A stretch of 64,000 nucleotides of DNA from assembly GCA_965218045.1 (NCBI GenBank), contig CBDCJX010000009.1, positions 62,001-126,000 of the forward strand, in the 5' to 3' direction. The stretch comes from CAVRCA01 sp965218045. GTDB lineage: Bacteria; Pseudomonadota; Alphaproteobacteria; Acetobacterales; Acetobacteraceae. The position numbers were made by a program, and so were the translations under genes. Positions 25,760 to 33,897 of this stretch are shown piece after piece (position 1 is the stretch's first letter; the number at the start of each line of letters is the position of its first letter). The notes beneath the pieces are model-generated. The model was not told the origin of the DNA, made no database searches, and saw only the letters and a program-made list of their open reading frames with translations.

Positions 25760-26639
25760 CGGCGCGCGCGGCGCCGGATCGGACCCGCTCGACGAATGTC
25801 AGCACGTCATCGAGCACCGGCGCCCGGCTGCGGAACGGCGGGGCGAACTCGGTGATGATGCCGAGATGGCCGATGCCGGGATAGAATCGTTCGCGCACCG
25901 CGCCGCCGGCATAGCGGACGCGCGATGCCAGTGCAGCCGTGTTGCGCGGCTCGACGGTCTCGTCCGCATCGCCGGCTAGCAGCAGCAATGGCGGATTTCG
26001 CCCATCGACGTGGTTGATCGGCTGGGTTGCCGGCGCGGCATCGCCGCCGGGGAAGATCGGGATGATCTCGGGATCGGTGATCGGCAGGAAGTCGTACGGA
26101 CCCGCTAGTCCGACCACGCCGGCCAGGTCGGTGGGCGAGCGGCCGGCCGTGCCGAGCAGCGCCGGGTCAAGCGCCAGCATCAACGCGTTGTAGGCCCCCG
26201 CCGAATGGCCGACGACGCTGACCCGCGCGGGGTCGCCACCGAACGATGCCGCATGCGCCAAGGTCCAGCCGACCGCTCGCGCGCAGTCGCGCAAAAACGC
26301 CGGATATCGCACCTCAGGGTAGACGCGATAGTCGGGCACCACCACGACCACCCCGCGACGCGCCAACGTGGCGGCGACGAACAGGTACTCCGCCTTCGAT
26401 CCGTCCCGCCAGCTGCCGCCATACAGGAAGACGACAACCGGCCGACCGCTCCCCGCCGTGCTGGGCCGATAGACGTCGAGGCTCTCGCGCCGCAACTTAC
26501 CGTATTGGATATCGCGCAGCACCGTGATGCCGTCCGTCGGCACGGTGGCGTTCAGCAGCGCGGCGGGGCTGCAACCGGATACCAACGTAGTCAACAGCAG
26601 GGCGAGGCAGAAAAGCAACCGAGGGGTGAATAACCGCAT
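25749..26639 (-). CDS. Alpha/beta hydrolase lipoprotein (carboxylesterase-like)
   Basis: A 296-residue esterase-type hydrolase exported as a lipoprotein: lipobox LVSG-C at about residue 23. The oxyanion segment is FLYGGSWRDG (an HGG-like variant), the nucleophile elbow GHSAGAYN, the acid DADETVEP and the His in GIGHLGI, giving a full catalytic triad. It resembles the BD-FAE/carboxylesterase group. The start at 26639 is set by the signal peptide. Substrate unknown. Confidence 0.85.
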   Translation of the reverse strand: MRLFTPRLLFCLALLLTTLVSGCSPAALLNATVPTDGITVLRDIQYGKLRRESLDVYRPSTAGSGRPVVVFLYGGSWRDGSKAEYLFVAATLARRGVVVVVPDYRVYPEVRYPAFLRDCARAVGWTLAHAASFGGDPARVSVVGHSAGAYNALMLALDPALLGTAGRSPTDLAGVVGLAGPYDFLPITDPEIIPIFPGGDAAPATQPINHVDGRNPPLLLLAGDADETVEPRNTAALASRVRYAGGAVRERFYPGIGHLGIITEFAPPFRSRAPVLDDVLTFVERVRSGAARAASR

Positions 26640-26698
26640 TGCGCAGTTCAACGATCAATGCTGCCGGACGTTCAATCATGTTTGCGATTTCCAAGGTG

Positions 26699-27298
26699 CT
26701 AATCGGTGACGGGTGCAAACTGCTCGGTGACCTCGATCAAGGTGAGGCCGAGTTTGCGCACTATGGTACGGTTCACCATCGCGCCGTCATCCATCAGATA
26801 CATCCACTGCTCCATCACGACGTTGCGGAGCGGGTTGCCCGGGCTGGTCGCCAGCACCCATTCCCAGTGGAACGCCCGACCACGCGCCTCGCCGTGGGCC
26901 ACACCCACCATGTCGTTCGCCGTCGCCTCATAGCTGTGCGGCCCGGTGCGACGCATGTGCCATTCGCGGGTCTGGGTGCTGCCATCGTCCATCGCGAGAC
27001 GCTGGACCATTCGCAGCCCATCCTCGCCTTCCGCATCGCCCCGGCAATCCGTGGTCACGCGACCGGTCGGGCCGCCGGAGCGGTCCTCGATCACCCCCCA
27101 TGAGCGCACATGCCCGGTGAAGAAGCGCACCGGGTCGAATTGCGGCGCGCCGCCGGTAAAACGTTCGATCGGGGGCGGACTGCCGTCGCATGCCGCGAGC
27201 GTGGCGGTCAGCGTGGCGATTGCCAGACCGCGTTGGAGGGCCCGCGTTCCGCCGCGCCGGGAACCCCGACGGCCGCCGGCTCCACTGAGAGGTTTCAT
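26699..27298 (-). CDS. DUF3833-family lipoprotein
   Basis: A 199-residue envelope lipoprotein. A basic N-terminal stretch is followed by a hydrophobic segment and a lipobox (LAAC). The domain matches the DUF3833 pattern: FDPVRFFTGHVRSWGVIEDR, HSYEATANDMVGVAHGEARG and the end FAPVTD. No activity is established for the family. It lies upstream of the hydrolase lipoprotein on the same strand, so they may be co-transcribed. Confidence 0.8.
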   Translation of the reverse strand: MKPLSGAGGRRGSRRGGTRALQRGLAIATLTATLAACDGSPPPIERFTGGAPQFDPVRFFTGHVRSWGVIEDRSGGPTGRVTTDCRGDAEGEDGLRMVQRLAMDDGSTQTREWHMRRTGPHSYEATANDMVGVAHGEARGRAFHWEWVLATSPGNPLRNVVMEQWMYLMDDGAMVNRTIVRKLGLTLIEVTEQFAPVTD

Positions 27299-27394
27299 TG
27301 TAACTCCGTCTCAAATACCCGGGGAGGATGACATGGGCGCCAGTCCAGCGCATGCTCGGTGCCATCGAGATCCGACCGAAGAGGGAGAAAACGG

Positions 27395-28309
27395 ATGGGA
27401 ACACTGCTTGAAGACAAGGTCGCGGTCATCACCGGGTCCGGACGTGGCATCGGACGGTCGATGGCGCTCGCCATGGCCGATCAAGGTGCGAAAATCGTGG
27501 TCAACGATGTCGGCGCCGCGGTCAGCGGCGAGGGGCATGACGAGAGCCCGGCCCAGGAGGTGGTCCGCAGCATCGAGCAGAAGCACGGCCATGGCCGCGC
27601 GGTGGTCAACACCGACAGCGTCGCCGAATGGGACGCGGCACAGAACATCATCAAGACCGCGATGGACAGTTTCGGCCGCATCGACATCGTCGTGAACAAC
27701 GCCGGCATCCTGCGCGACACGATTTTCCATCGCATGACGCCGGAGGAGTTCGACGCCGTTATCAAGGTTCACCTGTACGGCGCGTTCTATGTCAGCCGCG
27801 CCGCGATCCCGCATTTTCGAGCGCAAGAGAGCGGCGCCTTCATTCACATGACCTCAACCTCCGGCCTGATCGGCAGCGTCGGCCAGGTGAACTACGCCGC
27901 CGCCAAGCTCGGCATCGCGGGCATGTCGCGGGCGATCGCTGGCGATTCCGCGCGTTACAAGGTGCGCTCCAACTGCATCGGGCCGCACGCCTTCAGCCGC
28001 ATGATCGAGAGCATCCCCGGCCTGTCCGAGGAGATGCTGAAGAAGCGCGCCGAGCGCACCAGCCCCGACCACGTGGCGAAGCTCGCGGTGTTCCTCGCCT
28101 CCGACGCCGCCGCTGAGATCACCGGCAACATCTTTGGCGCCCGCGGCAACGAGCTCTACCTCTACAGCCAGCCGCGCCCGATCCGCATCCTGATGAAGGA
28201 GGATGGCTGGACGCCCGAGAAGATGGTCGAGATCGCCCTGCCGGCCTGGCGCAGCGGCCTGACCAAGTTGGAGCGCACCGGCGACGTATACAACTGGGAA
28301 TCGGTCTGA
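27395..28309 (+). CDS. Short-chain dehydrogenase/reductase (acyl-CoA pathway type)
   Basis: A 304-residue SDR. The NAD(P) loop is TGSGRGIG, NNAG follows (VVNNAGILRD), and the catalytic residues are Ser in HMTSTSGLIGS and the YAAAK motif (Tyr, Lys). The extra C-terminal part (about 50 residues) is longer than the basic SDR core, as in some 3-hydroxyacyl-CoA dehydrogenase-like members. The ATG at 27395 has GAGGGAG upstream. The gene is followed by a strong terminator. Confidence 0.9.
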   Translation: MGTLLEDKVAVITGSGRGIGRSMALAMADQGAKIVVNDVGAAVSGEGHDESPAQEVVRSIEQKHGHGRAVVNTDSVAEWDAAQNIIKTAMDSFGRIDIVVNNAGILRDTIFHRMTPEEFDAVIKVHLYGAFYVSRAAIPHFRAQESGAFIHMTSTSGLIGSVGQVNYAAAKLGIAGMSRAIAGDSARYKVRSNCIGPHAFSRMIESIPGLSEEMLKKRAERTSPDHVAKLAVFLASDAAAEITGNIFGARGNELYLYSQPRPIRILMKEDGWTPEKMVEIALPAWRSGLTKLERTGDVYNWESV

Positions 28310-28344
28310 CCAGTCGGGAGCAGACCACGTCAGGGCTGTGACCG

Positions 28345-28377
28345 GGGCGGCGCCCGCTTGCGCCGCCCTTATTTTTG
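28345..28377 (+). terminator. Intrinsic terminator after the SDR gene
   Basis: GGGCGGCGC (28345-28353) pairs perfectly with GCGCCGCCC (28360-28368) around a 6-base loop, followed by TTATTTTTG. A 9-bp GC stem with a U-rich tail, 36 bases after the stop at 28309, is a textbook Rho-independent terminator. Confidence 0.88.
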
Positions 28378-28439
28378 CCGGCAATGCGCCCTTGCGGTTC
28401 CCCAGGCCGCCGTATCTGAGCAAGCAGGAGGGCGGCATC

Positions 28440-29060
28440 GTGCGGAAAATTGCAGCTATGCTCGCGAGCGCGGCGATCTCGGCTTGCTCGGTCGTCGGCA
28501 TACGCGAGGCCGAAGAGCCAAAATACAATGTCGTCGATCGGATCGGCTCGGTTGAGATACGCGAGTATGGTCCGTGTATCGCAGCGGAGACCGCGGTAGG
28601 TGGCGACGAAATGGCGGCACGCAGTGCCGGTTTCCGTCGTCTCGCCGGCTACATTTTCGGCCACAATCGCTCGAGCGCGAAGCTCGCGATGACCGCTCCG
28701 GTGGCGCAGTCGTCCGAGACGATCGCCATGACCGCGCCGGTCGCGCAGGCGAAAGATGCGACCGGGCAATGGGTGATCCGGTTTTTCATGCCGGCGAAAT
28801 ACACCATGGCGACGCTGCCGGTGCCGCTCGATCCGGCGGTCCGGCTGGTCGACGTGCCTCGCGCAACCGTCGCGGTGCTCCGCTTCAGCTTCTCGACGTC
28901 GCCGGACTCCGTTGCTACGCGACAGCAACAACTGCTCCAGCACCTCGCGGACAGCGCCTGGCAGCCCGCTGGTGCGCCGGTCGCCTGGTTCTACGATCCG
29001 CCCTGGACGTTGCCGCCCCTCAAGCGGAACGAGGTCGCGGTGCCGGTGACGCGACGCTGA
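28440..29060 (+). CDS. SOUL heme-binding family protein, exported
   Basis: A 206-residue protein of the SOUL/HBP family. The N-terminus (VRKIAAMLASAAISACSV) looks like a signal peptide with a possible lipid-attachment Cys. The domain includes YNVVDRIGSVEIREYGPCIA, AGFRRLAGYIFGHN and two copies of the conserved MTAPVAQ. Family members bind heme in vertebrates; bacterial function is uncertain. The GTG at 28440, just after AGGAGGG, is preferred over an upstream start in the terminator. Confidence 0.85.
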   Translation: MRKIAAMLASAAISACSVVGIREAEEPKYNVVDRIGSVEIREYGPCIAAETAVGGDEMAARSAGFRRLAGYIFGHNRSSAKLAMTAPVAQSSETIAMTAPVAQAKDATGQWVIRFFMPAKYTMATLPVPLDPAVRLVDVPRATVAVLRFSFSTSPDSVATRQQQLLQHLADSAWQPAGAPVAWFYDPPWTLPPLKRNEVAVPVTRR

Positions 29061-29458
29061 CGCGCCGCGAGCCAAGCGGCGATCAGCGCCTCCCATCCGG
29101 CCCGATCCGCCCACACGGTCAGCAGCAGCAGCGCGGTCCCGGCGTAGGTCAGCGCCCCGCCGAGCAGGACGTGTTGCATGGTCCAGATCAGCCCGGGAGC
29201 CGCCGCCATCAGCGCGCAGCCGAGGAGGCTGCCGGCAATAATCCGGATGGGCGCCGGGTGCCGCAGACGCCAATGGGTGAGCCCCCAGGCGGCGGCGGCC
29301 ATCAGCCCCTTCAGCGTCGCCATGAACCGCAGCACGTTGGCCAGTTCGTGATCGGCCGCCGTCAACGCGCCGTTCGCGGCCGGGGCGTGCGGGAGGAAGC
29401 CGCACGCGGCCGCCCCGAGGCAAATCGCCGCCAAGCCGAGGCGGGCAGGCAACCGCAT
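28991..29458 (-). CDS. Small membrane protein of unknown function
   Basis: A 155-residue protein with about four membrane helices (LGLAAICLGAAACGFL; VLRFMATLKGLMAAAAWGL; IIAGSLLGCALMAAAP; ALTYAGTALLLLTVWA). I recognise no family. The ATG at 29458 is used; a GTG at 29494 would add 12 residues. The 3' end overlaps the convergent SOUL gene by 70 bases. It directly follows the enoyl-CoA hydratase gene. Confidence 0.6.
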   Translation of the reverse strand: MRLPARLGLAAICLGAAACGFLPHAPAANGALTAADHELANVLRFMATLKGLMAAAAWGLTHWRLRHPAPIRIIAGSLLGCALMAAAPGLIWTMQHVLLGGALTYAGTALLLLTVWADRAGWEALIAAWLAARQRRVTGTATSFRLRGGNVQGGS

Positions 29459-29496
29459 CGAGCCGGCGCCGCTCACCACTCCGGTCAGTTCCACCG

Positions 29497-30270
29497 CTAT
29501 CGCCCGACGAAGCGCGGCTTGCGCTTCTCCTTGAACGCCGCGACGCCTTCGGCATTGTCGGCGGTGGCGTGCAGCGACGGCTGCACCAAGCTTTCCATCT
29601 CGAGGTAGTCCTCAAGGCTCGGCCCCATCGCGTAGTGGCAGAGCTTCTTGGCCAGCCCCATCGCGAAGGTCGGACCCTCGGCGTAGTCGGCCGCCATCTC
29701 CTCGGCCTTCGACATCACCTGGTCGTCCGGCACCACATGGTTGGCGAGGCCCAGGGCCACCGCCTCCTCGGCGCCGACCATGCGCGCCGAGAACACCAAT
29801 TCCTTGGCACGCGCCACGCCAACCCGCCGGGTGAGGAACCACGCATTCCCGCCGTCGGGCGCCAGCCCCAGTCTGCGGAACACGGCGCCGAAGCGCGACG
29901 AAGTGCCGCACACGACGATGTCGCAGGCGAGCGCGATACTCCAGCCGACGCCGACCGCGACGCCGGGAACCGCCGCGATCACCGGCTTCTCGATCGCGTG
30001 GAGCTGGCGGATGTAGGATTGGCTGCCGCGCTGCAGCCGCTCGCGACCCTCGCGCAGATCGCCCTTGCCCATCTTTGTGACATCGGCGCCGGCACAGAAA
30101 TTCTGTCCCGCCCCGGTCACGATCACCGCGCGCACCTTGTCGTCGAAGCGAACGCGGTGGAAGTGCTCGGTGAGCTGTTCGCGCATCTCCCAGGTGAGCG
30201 CGTTCATCCGCTCCGGGCGGTTCAACGTCACCCGCGCGACCGGCCCCTCGATGCTCAGTTCGACGCTCAT
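29497..30270 (-). CDS. Enoyl-CoA hydratase/isomerase family protein
   Basis: A 257-residue crotonase-fold protein. The CoA-binding and oxyanion segments are present: NRPERMNALTW, AGQNFCAGADVTKM, and VAVGVGWSIALACDIVVC. The family covers hydratases, isomerases and others; the exact reaction cannot be assigned. The ATG at 30270 is used over an in-frame start at 30309. It is divergent from the CoA-transferase gene. Confidence 0.9.
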   Translation of the reverse strand: MSVELSIEGPVARVTLNRPERMNALTWEMREQLTEHFHRVRFDDKVRAVIVTGAGQNFCAGADVTKMGKGDLREGRERLQRGSQSYIRQLHAIEKPVIAAVPGVAVGVGWSIALACDIVVCGTSSRFGAVFRRLGLAPDGGNAWFLTRRVGVARAKELVFSARMVGAEEAVALGLANHVVPDDQVMSKAEEMAADYAEGPTFAMGLAKKLCHYAMGPSLEDYLEMESLVQPSLHATADNAEGVAAFKEKRKPRFVGR

Positions 30271-30395
30271 CCCCGCTCCTCCCCCTGTGTCGCCGCCGCG
30301 AGCATGCATTGCCGCGATGGCCGTTCCAAGCCGGATTGACGCGCGCCGCCGGCCCGGCGCAGCGTGAGCGTAACCCGCGCGAGAGGAAACCGCCC

Positions 30396-31580
30396 ATGCG
30401 TCCGTTCGAAGGCATCCGCATCATCGACATCACGCATGTGCTCGCCGGCCCGTTCGCGGCCTACCAGCTCGCCGTGCTCGGCGCCGACGTGATCAAGGTC
30501 GAGCATCCCGACGACCCCGATCAGAGCCGTGATTCCGGCACCGACCGCGCGCTGAACCAGACCGGCATGGGCACGGGGTTCCTCACCCAAGCGTCGAACA
30601 AGCGCTCTATCACGCTCGATCTCAAGACCGAGCCGGGGCGCGAGGTGCTGAAGCGCCTGGTCAAGACCGCCGACGTGCTGGTGGAGAACTACCGACCGGG
30701 GGCGTTCGCCGCACTCGGCCTCGGCTACGACGCGATGAGCGAGATCAATCCGCGCTTGATCTATGCCTCATTCTCCGCCTTCGGCCAGGACGGACCGCGC
30801 GGCGAGATGACGGCGTACGACCATGTCATCCAGGCGACCTCGGGCATCATGGCGATGACCGGCACGCCGGAGACCAACCCGGTGATGTTCGGCTCGCCGG
30901 CGATCGACTACGCGACCGGCACGATGGGTGCCTTCGCGCTCTCGGCCGCGTTGTTCCAGCGCGAGCGCACCGGTCGCGGGCAGCGGATCGACATGGCGAT
31001 GCTGGATGTCGCCATCATTCTGATGAGCTCGCACGTCGCCGGCTATACGCGCAACGGCAAGCACCCTGGCCCGCACGGCAACCGGCACAATTTCGCAACC
31101 TCCGGCGCCTACCAGACCAAGGACGGGCTGGTGATGCTCGGCGCATCCAATTTGCGCCAGCAGCGACGCATCTGGACGGTGCTGGAGCACCCGGAGATGA
31201 TCAAGCGCAGCAACGAGGAGCGCGAAGCCGATCGGGAGCGCGAGACCGCGCTGCTGGAGGCAATCATGCTGGGCAAGACCGCCGATGAGTGGGAGGCGTT
31301 CTTCCAGTCGCGCCACGTTCCGGCCGCGCGGGTGCGGACAATGCGCGAGGCGTTGGACGATCCGCAACTCAAGGCGCGACGGGTGGTGCATCGTCATGCC
31401 GGCGCCCCCGGCATTGACGGCGCGTTCAGCGTGCCGCTCGCCGCGTTCAAGTTCGACCACGGCGGCGCCAGCGTCGAGACGCCACCGCCGCGCCTCGGCG
31501 AGCACACCGAACAGGTGCTCGGCGAGCTCGGCTACGGCGCGACGGAGATCACCGGCTTGCGCGAGGCCAAAGCGATCTGA
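30396..31580 (+). CDS. Class III CoA-transferase (CaiB/BaiF family)
   Basis: A 394-residue family III CoA-transferase that moves CoA between carboxylic acids. Typical features: IRIIDITHVLAGPFAAYQL, GADVIKVEHP, NKRSITLDLKT, VLVENYRPGAFAALGLGYD with the conserved Asn-Tyr-Arg-Pro-Gly, and QATSGIMAMTG. A catalytic Asp is expected in the family. The start at 30396 follows GAGAGGA. Divergent from the hydratase gene, it probably serves the same acyl-CoA route. Confidence 0.92.
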   Translation: MRPFEGIRIIDITHVLAGPFAAYQLAVLGADVIKVEHPDDPDQSRDSGTDRALNQTGMGTGFLTQASNKRSITLDLKTEPGREVLKRLVKTADVLVENYRPGAFAALGLGYDAMSEINPRLIYASFSAFGQDGPRGEMTAYDHVIQATSGIMAMTGTPETNPVMFGSPAIDYATGTMGAFALSAALFQRERTGRGQRIDMAMLDVAIILMSSHVAGYTRNGKHPGPHGNRHNFATSGAYQTKDGLVMLGASNLRQQRRIWTVLEHPEMIKRSNEEREADRERETALLEAIMLGKTADEWEAFFQSRHVPAARVRTMREALDDPQLKARRVVHRHAGAPGIDGAFSVPLAAFKFDHGGASVETPPPRLGEHTEQVLGELGYGATEITGLREAKAI

Positions 31581-31613
31581 TGTCGCGGAAGAAACGATCG
31601 GGAAAGGGGTGGT

Positions 31614-32077
31614 TCAGTAGCGTTTGTACGGCAGGAATTTGCCGCTCATCGTCAGCTTGACGCGATCGCCCTTCGGGTCGGGCTGGCGCTCGATGGTCAT
31701 GTCGAAATCGATCGCGCTCATGATCCCGTCGCCGAACTCCTCCTGGATTAGTTCCTTCCAGGTCGTGCCGTAGACCGAGACGAGTTCGAGGAAGCGGTAG
31801 ATCAACGGATCGGTCGGGATACCGGTGGGCAGCGAGCCGCGATAGGGTATCTGTTGCAGCAGCCCTGCCTCGTCATCGGAGAGGTCGAAGAGCGTCGCGG
31901 TCTTGCGCGCGATCTCCTCTTCCATCGACATTTGCCCCAGACACGCCGCGCACACCCACACCGGCGAGTGCCCAAGCTGTGCCGCGATGTCCGCCCAGCT
32001 CATTTGTTTGCGTGCCTTTGTTTGCGTGCCTTGACGGTCAGTATTTTCTGCCCGAGGGCGGTCTTCGCTTCGTTCAT
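31614..32077 (-). pseudogene. cynS: Cyanate hydratase broken by a 14-bp tandem duplication
   Basis: Cyanase turns cyanate and bicarbonate into ammonia and CO2. Most of the protein is clear: SPVWVCAACLGQMSMEEE, IPYRGSLPTGIPTDPLIYRF and FGDGIMSAIDF, with the catalytic Arg (YRF), Glu (FLE) and Ser (MSA). The natural start is ATG at 32077 (MNEAKTALGQKILTVK). Near residue 18 a 14-base unit occurs twice in tandem (32003-32016 and 32017-32030). Since 14 is not a multiple of 3, the reading frame breaks and stops in the second copy. Removing one copy restores a 149-residue protein of family length. An internal ATG at 32003 could give a product lacking the first 20 residues. Confidence 0.9.
32003..32030 (-). 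repeat. 14-bp perfect tandem duplication inside cynS
   Basis: The unit TTTGTTTGCGTGCC occurs at 32003-32016 and again, without any mismatch, at 32017-32030; a partial third copy (TT) follows. The perfect identity indicates a recent event, compatible with slipped-strand replication. Confidence 0.95.
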
Positions 32078-32148
32078 GTTGCCTCCTGCTCAAACGGAAC
32101 ACGCGGACGGATCCATTGCAGGGAAATGCAATCAGCGGGCCAAGGCGC

Positions 32149-32574
32149 TCAAAGCAGCAGCGCGCGCTCCGGGGCAAAGCTGACCGTCACGTCCGCACCT
32201 TCGTCGAACAGGTCGGTCCGCGGCCGCCGCACGACCATGCGGCCGAACGGCGAGGCAACGACATACTGCACGAAGTCGCCGTGAAACATGCGGCGCTCGA
32301 TGGTGCCGTTCAGCGTATTGGGCGCCGGCTCCACCGAGTTGCCGGGCAGCAACGCGAGATAGGCCGAACGTAAGGCGAGCGTCGTCTCGTCGCCGCGCGG
32401 CGACCGGGCGCAGAGCAGCGGGAGATCACCGCCATCCTTTGCCGCGAACACTGCGCCACTTCCCCCGATTTCACGCACGCACCCTTCAATCAAGTTCGCC
32501 GAGCCGACGATATCGACGACGAAACGGCTGGCCGGCCGATTGTAGATTTCCTCCGGCGCGCGTGGACTGCCCAT
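32149..32574 (-). pseudogene. C-terminal remnant of an ABC transporter ATP-binding protein
   Basis: The frame encodes the end of a PotA-like ABC ATPase: GSPRAPEEIYNRPASRFVVD, the linker after the ATPase core, followed by a TOBE_2-type domain (YVVASPFGRMVVRRPRTDLF and VTVSFAPERALLL). The whole nucleotide-binding part (Walker A, signature, Walker B) is absent; upstream DNA to 32815 shows no remains of it. An ATG at 32574 could still start a 141-residue peptide. The end lies 71 bases before the cynS start on the same strand. Confidence 0.85.
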
Positions 32575-32815
32575 CGCCAACTCCCGCAAAGGAAGCGAGC
32601 TTGGCATCTGCGCCTTGATCGTACAAGCCTGCCGAGCAAACTTCAGATTCGGGACAGTAGAAATAATAAACTGCCAAGGTAGTGTTAAAACCAGGGGCAG
32701 GTCCAGCAGCTTGGCCCGCCGCCGGGAAGGGGTCGGCATCTTATGCTCCGAATTGGCCCTCGCGCCGACCAGTTCCGTGCGCAAGGGTACGACCGTCAAC
32801 CGAGGATCTCCCGCC

Positions 32816-33535
32816 ATGTCCGACACCGATGCACCGTCGTATGCTGTGGATGGAACGAATCGCGTGAAGCGCCGGCACGAGCGCGGCTTCTACGATCATC
32901 AGACCGTGCACCGCCTGCTGGATACCGCCGCGCTGTGCCGCGTCTCCTACGTCGTGGATGGCCAGCCGTATTGCACGCCGACGCTCTTCTGGCGGGAGGA
33001 GAGGCGGCTTTATTGGCACGGCAGCAGCGCGAGCCGCATGTTGCGCAACCTGTCGAAAGGCCAGCGCGCCTGCCTCACCGTGACGCACCTGGACAGCCTC
33101 GTCTTGGCGCGCTGCGGCTTCAACCACTCGGCCGACTATCGCTCGGTCATGGCGTTTGGTCAGGCTCGGCCGGTCATTGATCCGCAGAAAAAACGCCGCG
33201 CCCTCACCATGATGGTTGACCGCTTCTTTCCCGGGCGTACGGCAAGGCTGCGCGTGAGCACGAACCAGGAGATCAAGGCAACGGCGGTGATCGTGATGGA
33301 AATCGAGCGCGCCTCGGCCAAGATCCGCGCCAAGGGCGTCGCCGACGAAGAGGACGACTATGAGTTGCCGATCTACGCCGAGCGCCTGCCGGTACGCACC
33401 GTGATCGGTGAGCCCGAGCCCTGCCCGCGGCTATTGCCGGGTATCGCACGCACGCCGGATTTGGCGGCCTACCAAGCGGGACGGCTACTGGAAGAGGCCG
33501 TGGCGGACGCCTACGCGGAGACTTACATGCGGTAG
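32816..33535 (+). CDS. Pyridoxamine 5'-phosphate oxidase-family protein
   Basis: A 239-residue protein with the split-barrel flavin-binding fold of the PNPOx/NimA-like group. Features are RGFYDHQTVHRLLDTAALCR near the start, YVVDGQPYCTPTLFW, YWHGSSASRMLRNL and FNHSADYRSVMAFG. These proteins bind FMN, heme or F420, and the exact function is unclear. The ATG at 32816 follows GAGGATC; longer in-frame starts are discounted. It is divergent from the ABC remnant. Confidence 0.85.
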   Translation: MSDTDAPSYAVDGTNRVKRRHERGFYDHQTVHRLLDTAALCRVSYVVDGQPYCTPTLFWREERRLYWHGSSASRMLRNLSKGQRACLTVTHLDSLVLARCGFNHSADYRSVMAFGQARPVIDPQKKRRALTMMVDRFFPGRTARLRVSTNQEIKATAVIVMEIERASAKIRAKGVADEEDDYELPIYAERLPVRTVIGEPEPCPRLLPGIARTPDLAAYQAGRLLEEAVADAYAETYMR

Positions 33536-33897
33536 TGGCTGCGAACAGCCTCTGCCCCTGTCGTTGCCACCGGGCTTCGGACCCGCCTGCCTACCGAGGA
33601 GGGCTGATGGTGGCCCGTGGACTTTCGCGGGTGTGGTCTGCGGCCTGGCGCAGAACATCCGCCGCGCGGGAGATGGCCAACTCGGCCTTTCGGTGGAGCT
33701 GGCGCGCCCGCCCAGCGCGGGCGAGGCGCGGCTGAGCCCGCGCCGCCAAGCAGGATGGTGCTCCCAGCCCCGGCGCCGTAAGCCTCGGCCCAAGCGCCCG
33801 CTGCGATATTCTCGATTTGGCAGCAAGAGACGGAGCGCGGACGCCGCCTCCCCGGCCTATCTCTGGCGCAACAGCGACGAAAAAATTGGGGGCAAAG
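33536..33897. other. Intergenic region with no gene, holding a degraded methyltransferase copy
   Basis: This 362-base stretch between the PNPOx-like gene and ada has no convincing gene. From about 33617 to 33725 it carries a diverged copy of the leader and 5' end of the methyltransferase gene at 36425. The remainder (33726-33897) is the ada upstream region, with no clear -35/-10 pair; GCGCAA at 33868-33873 is a weak match to half an Ada box. Confidence 0.6.
33617..33725 (+). pseudogene. Degraded copy of the methyltransferase leader and 5' end
   Basis: This segment aligns with 36385-36515. TTTCGCGGGTG is at 33623 and 36400, CAGAACATC at 33651 and 36431, and TCGGTGG at 33690 and 36485. Gaps between the blocks are 3 and 15 bases, both multiples of three, as in a protein-coding sequence that diverged. 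The peptide reads LAQNIRRAGDGQLGLSVELA against VAQNIYDRADFFAGYG. It lies on the other side of the ada cassette from its partner. Confidence 0.65.
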
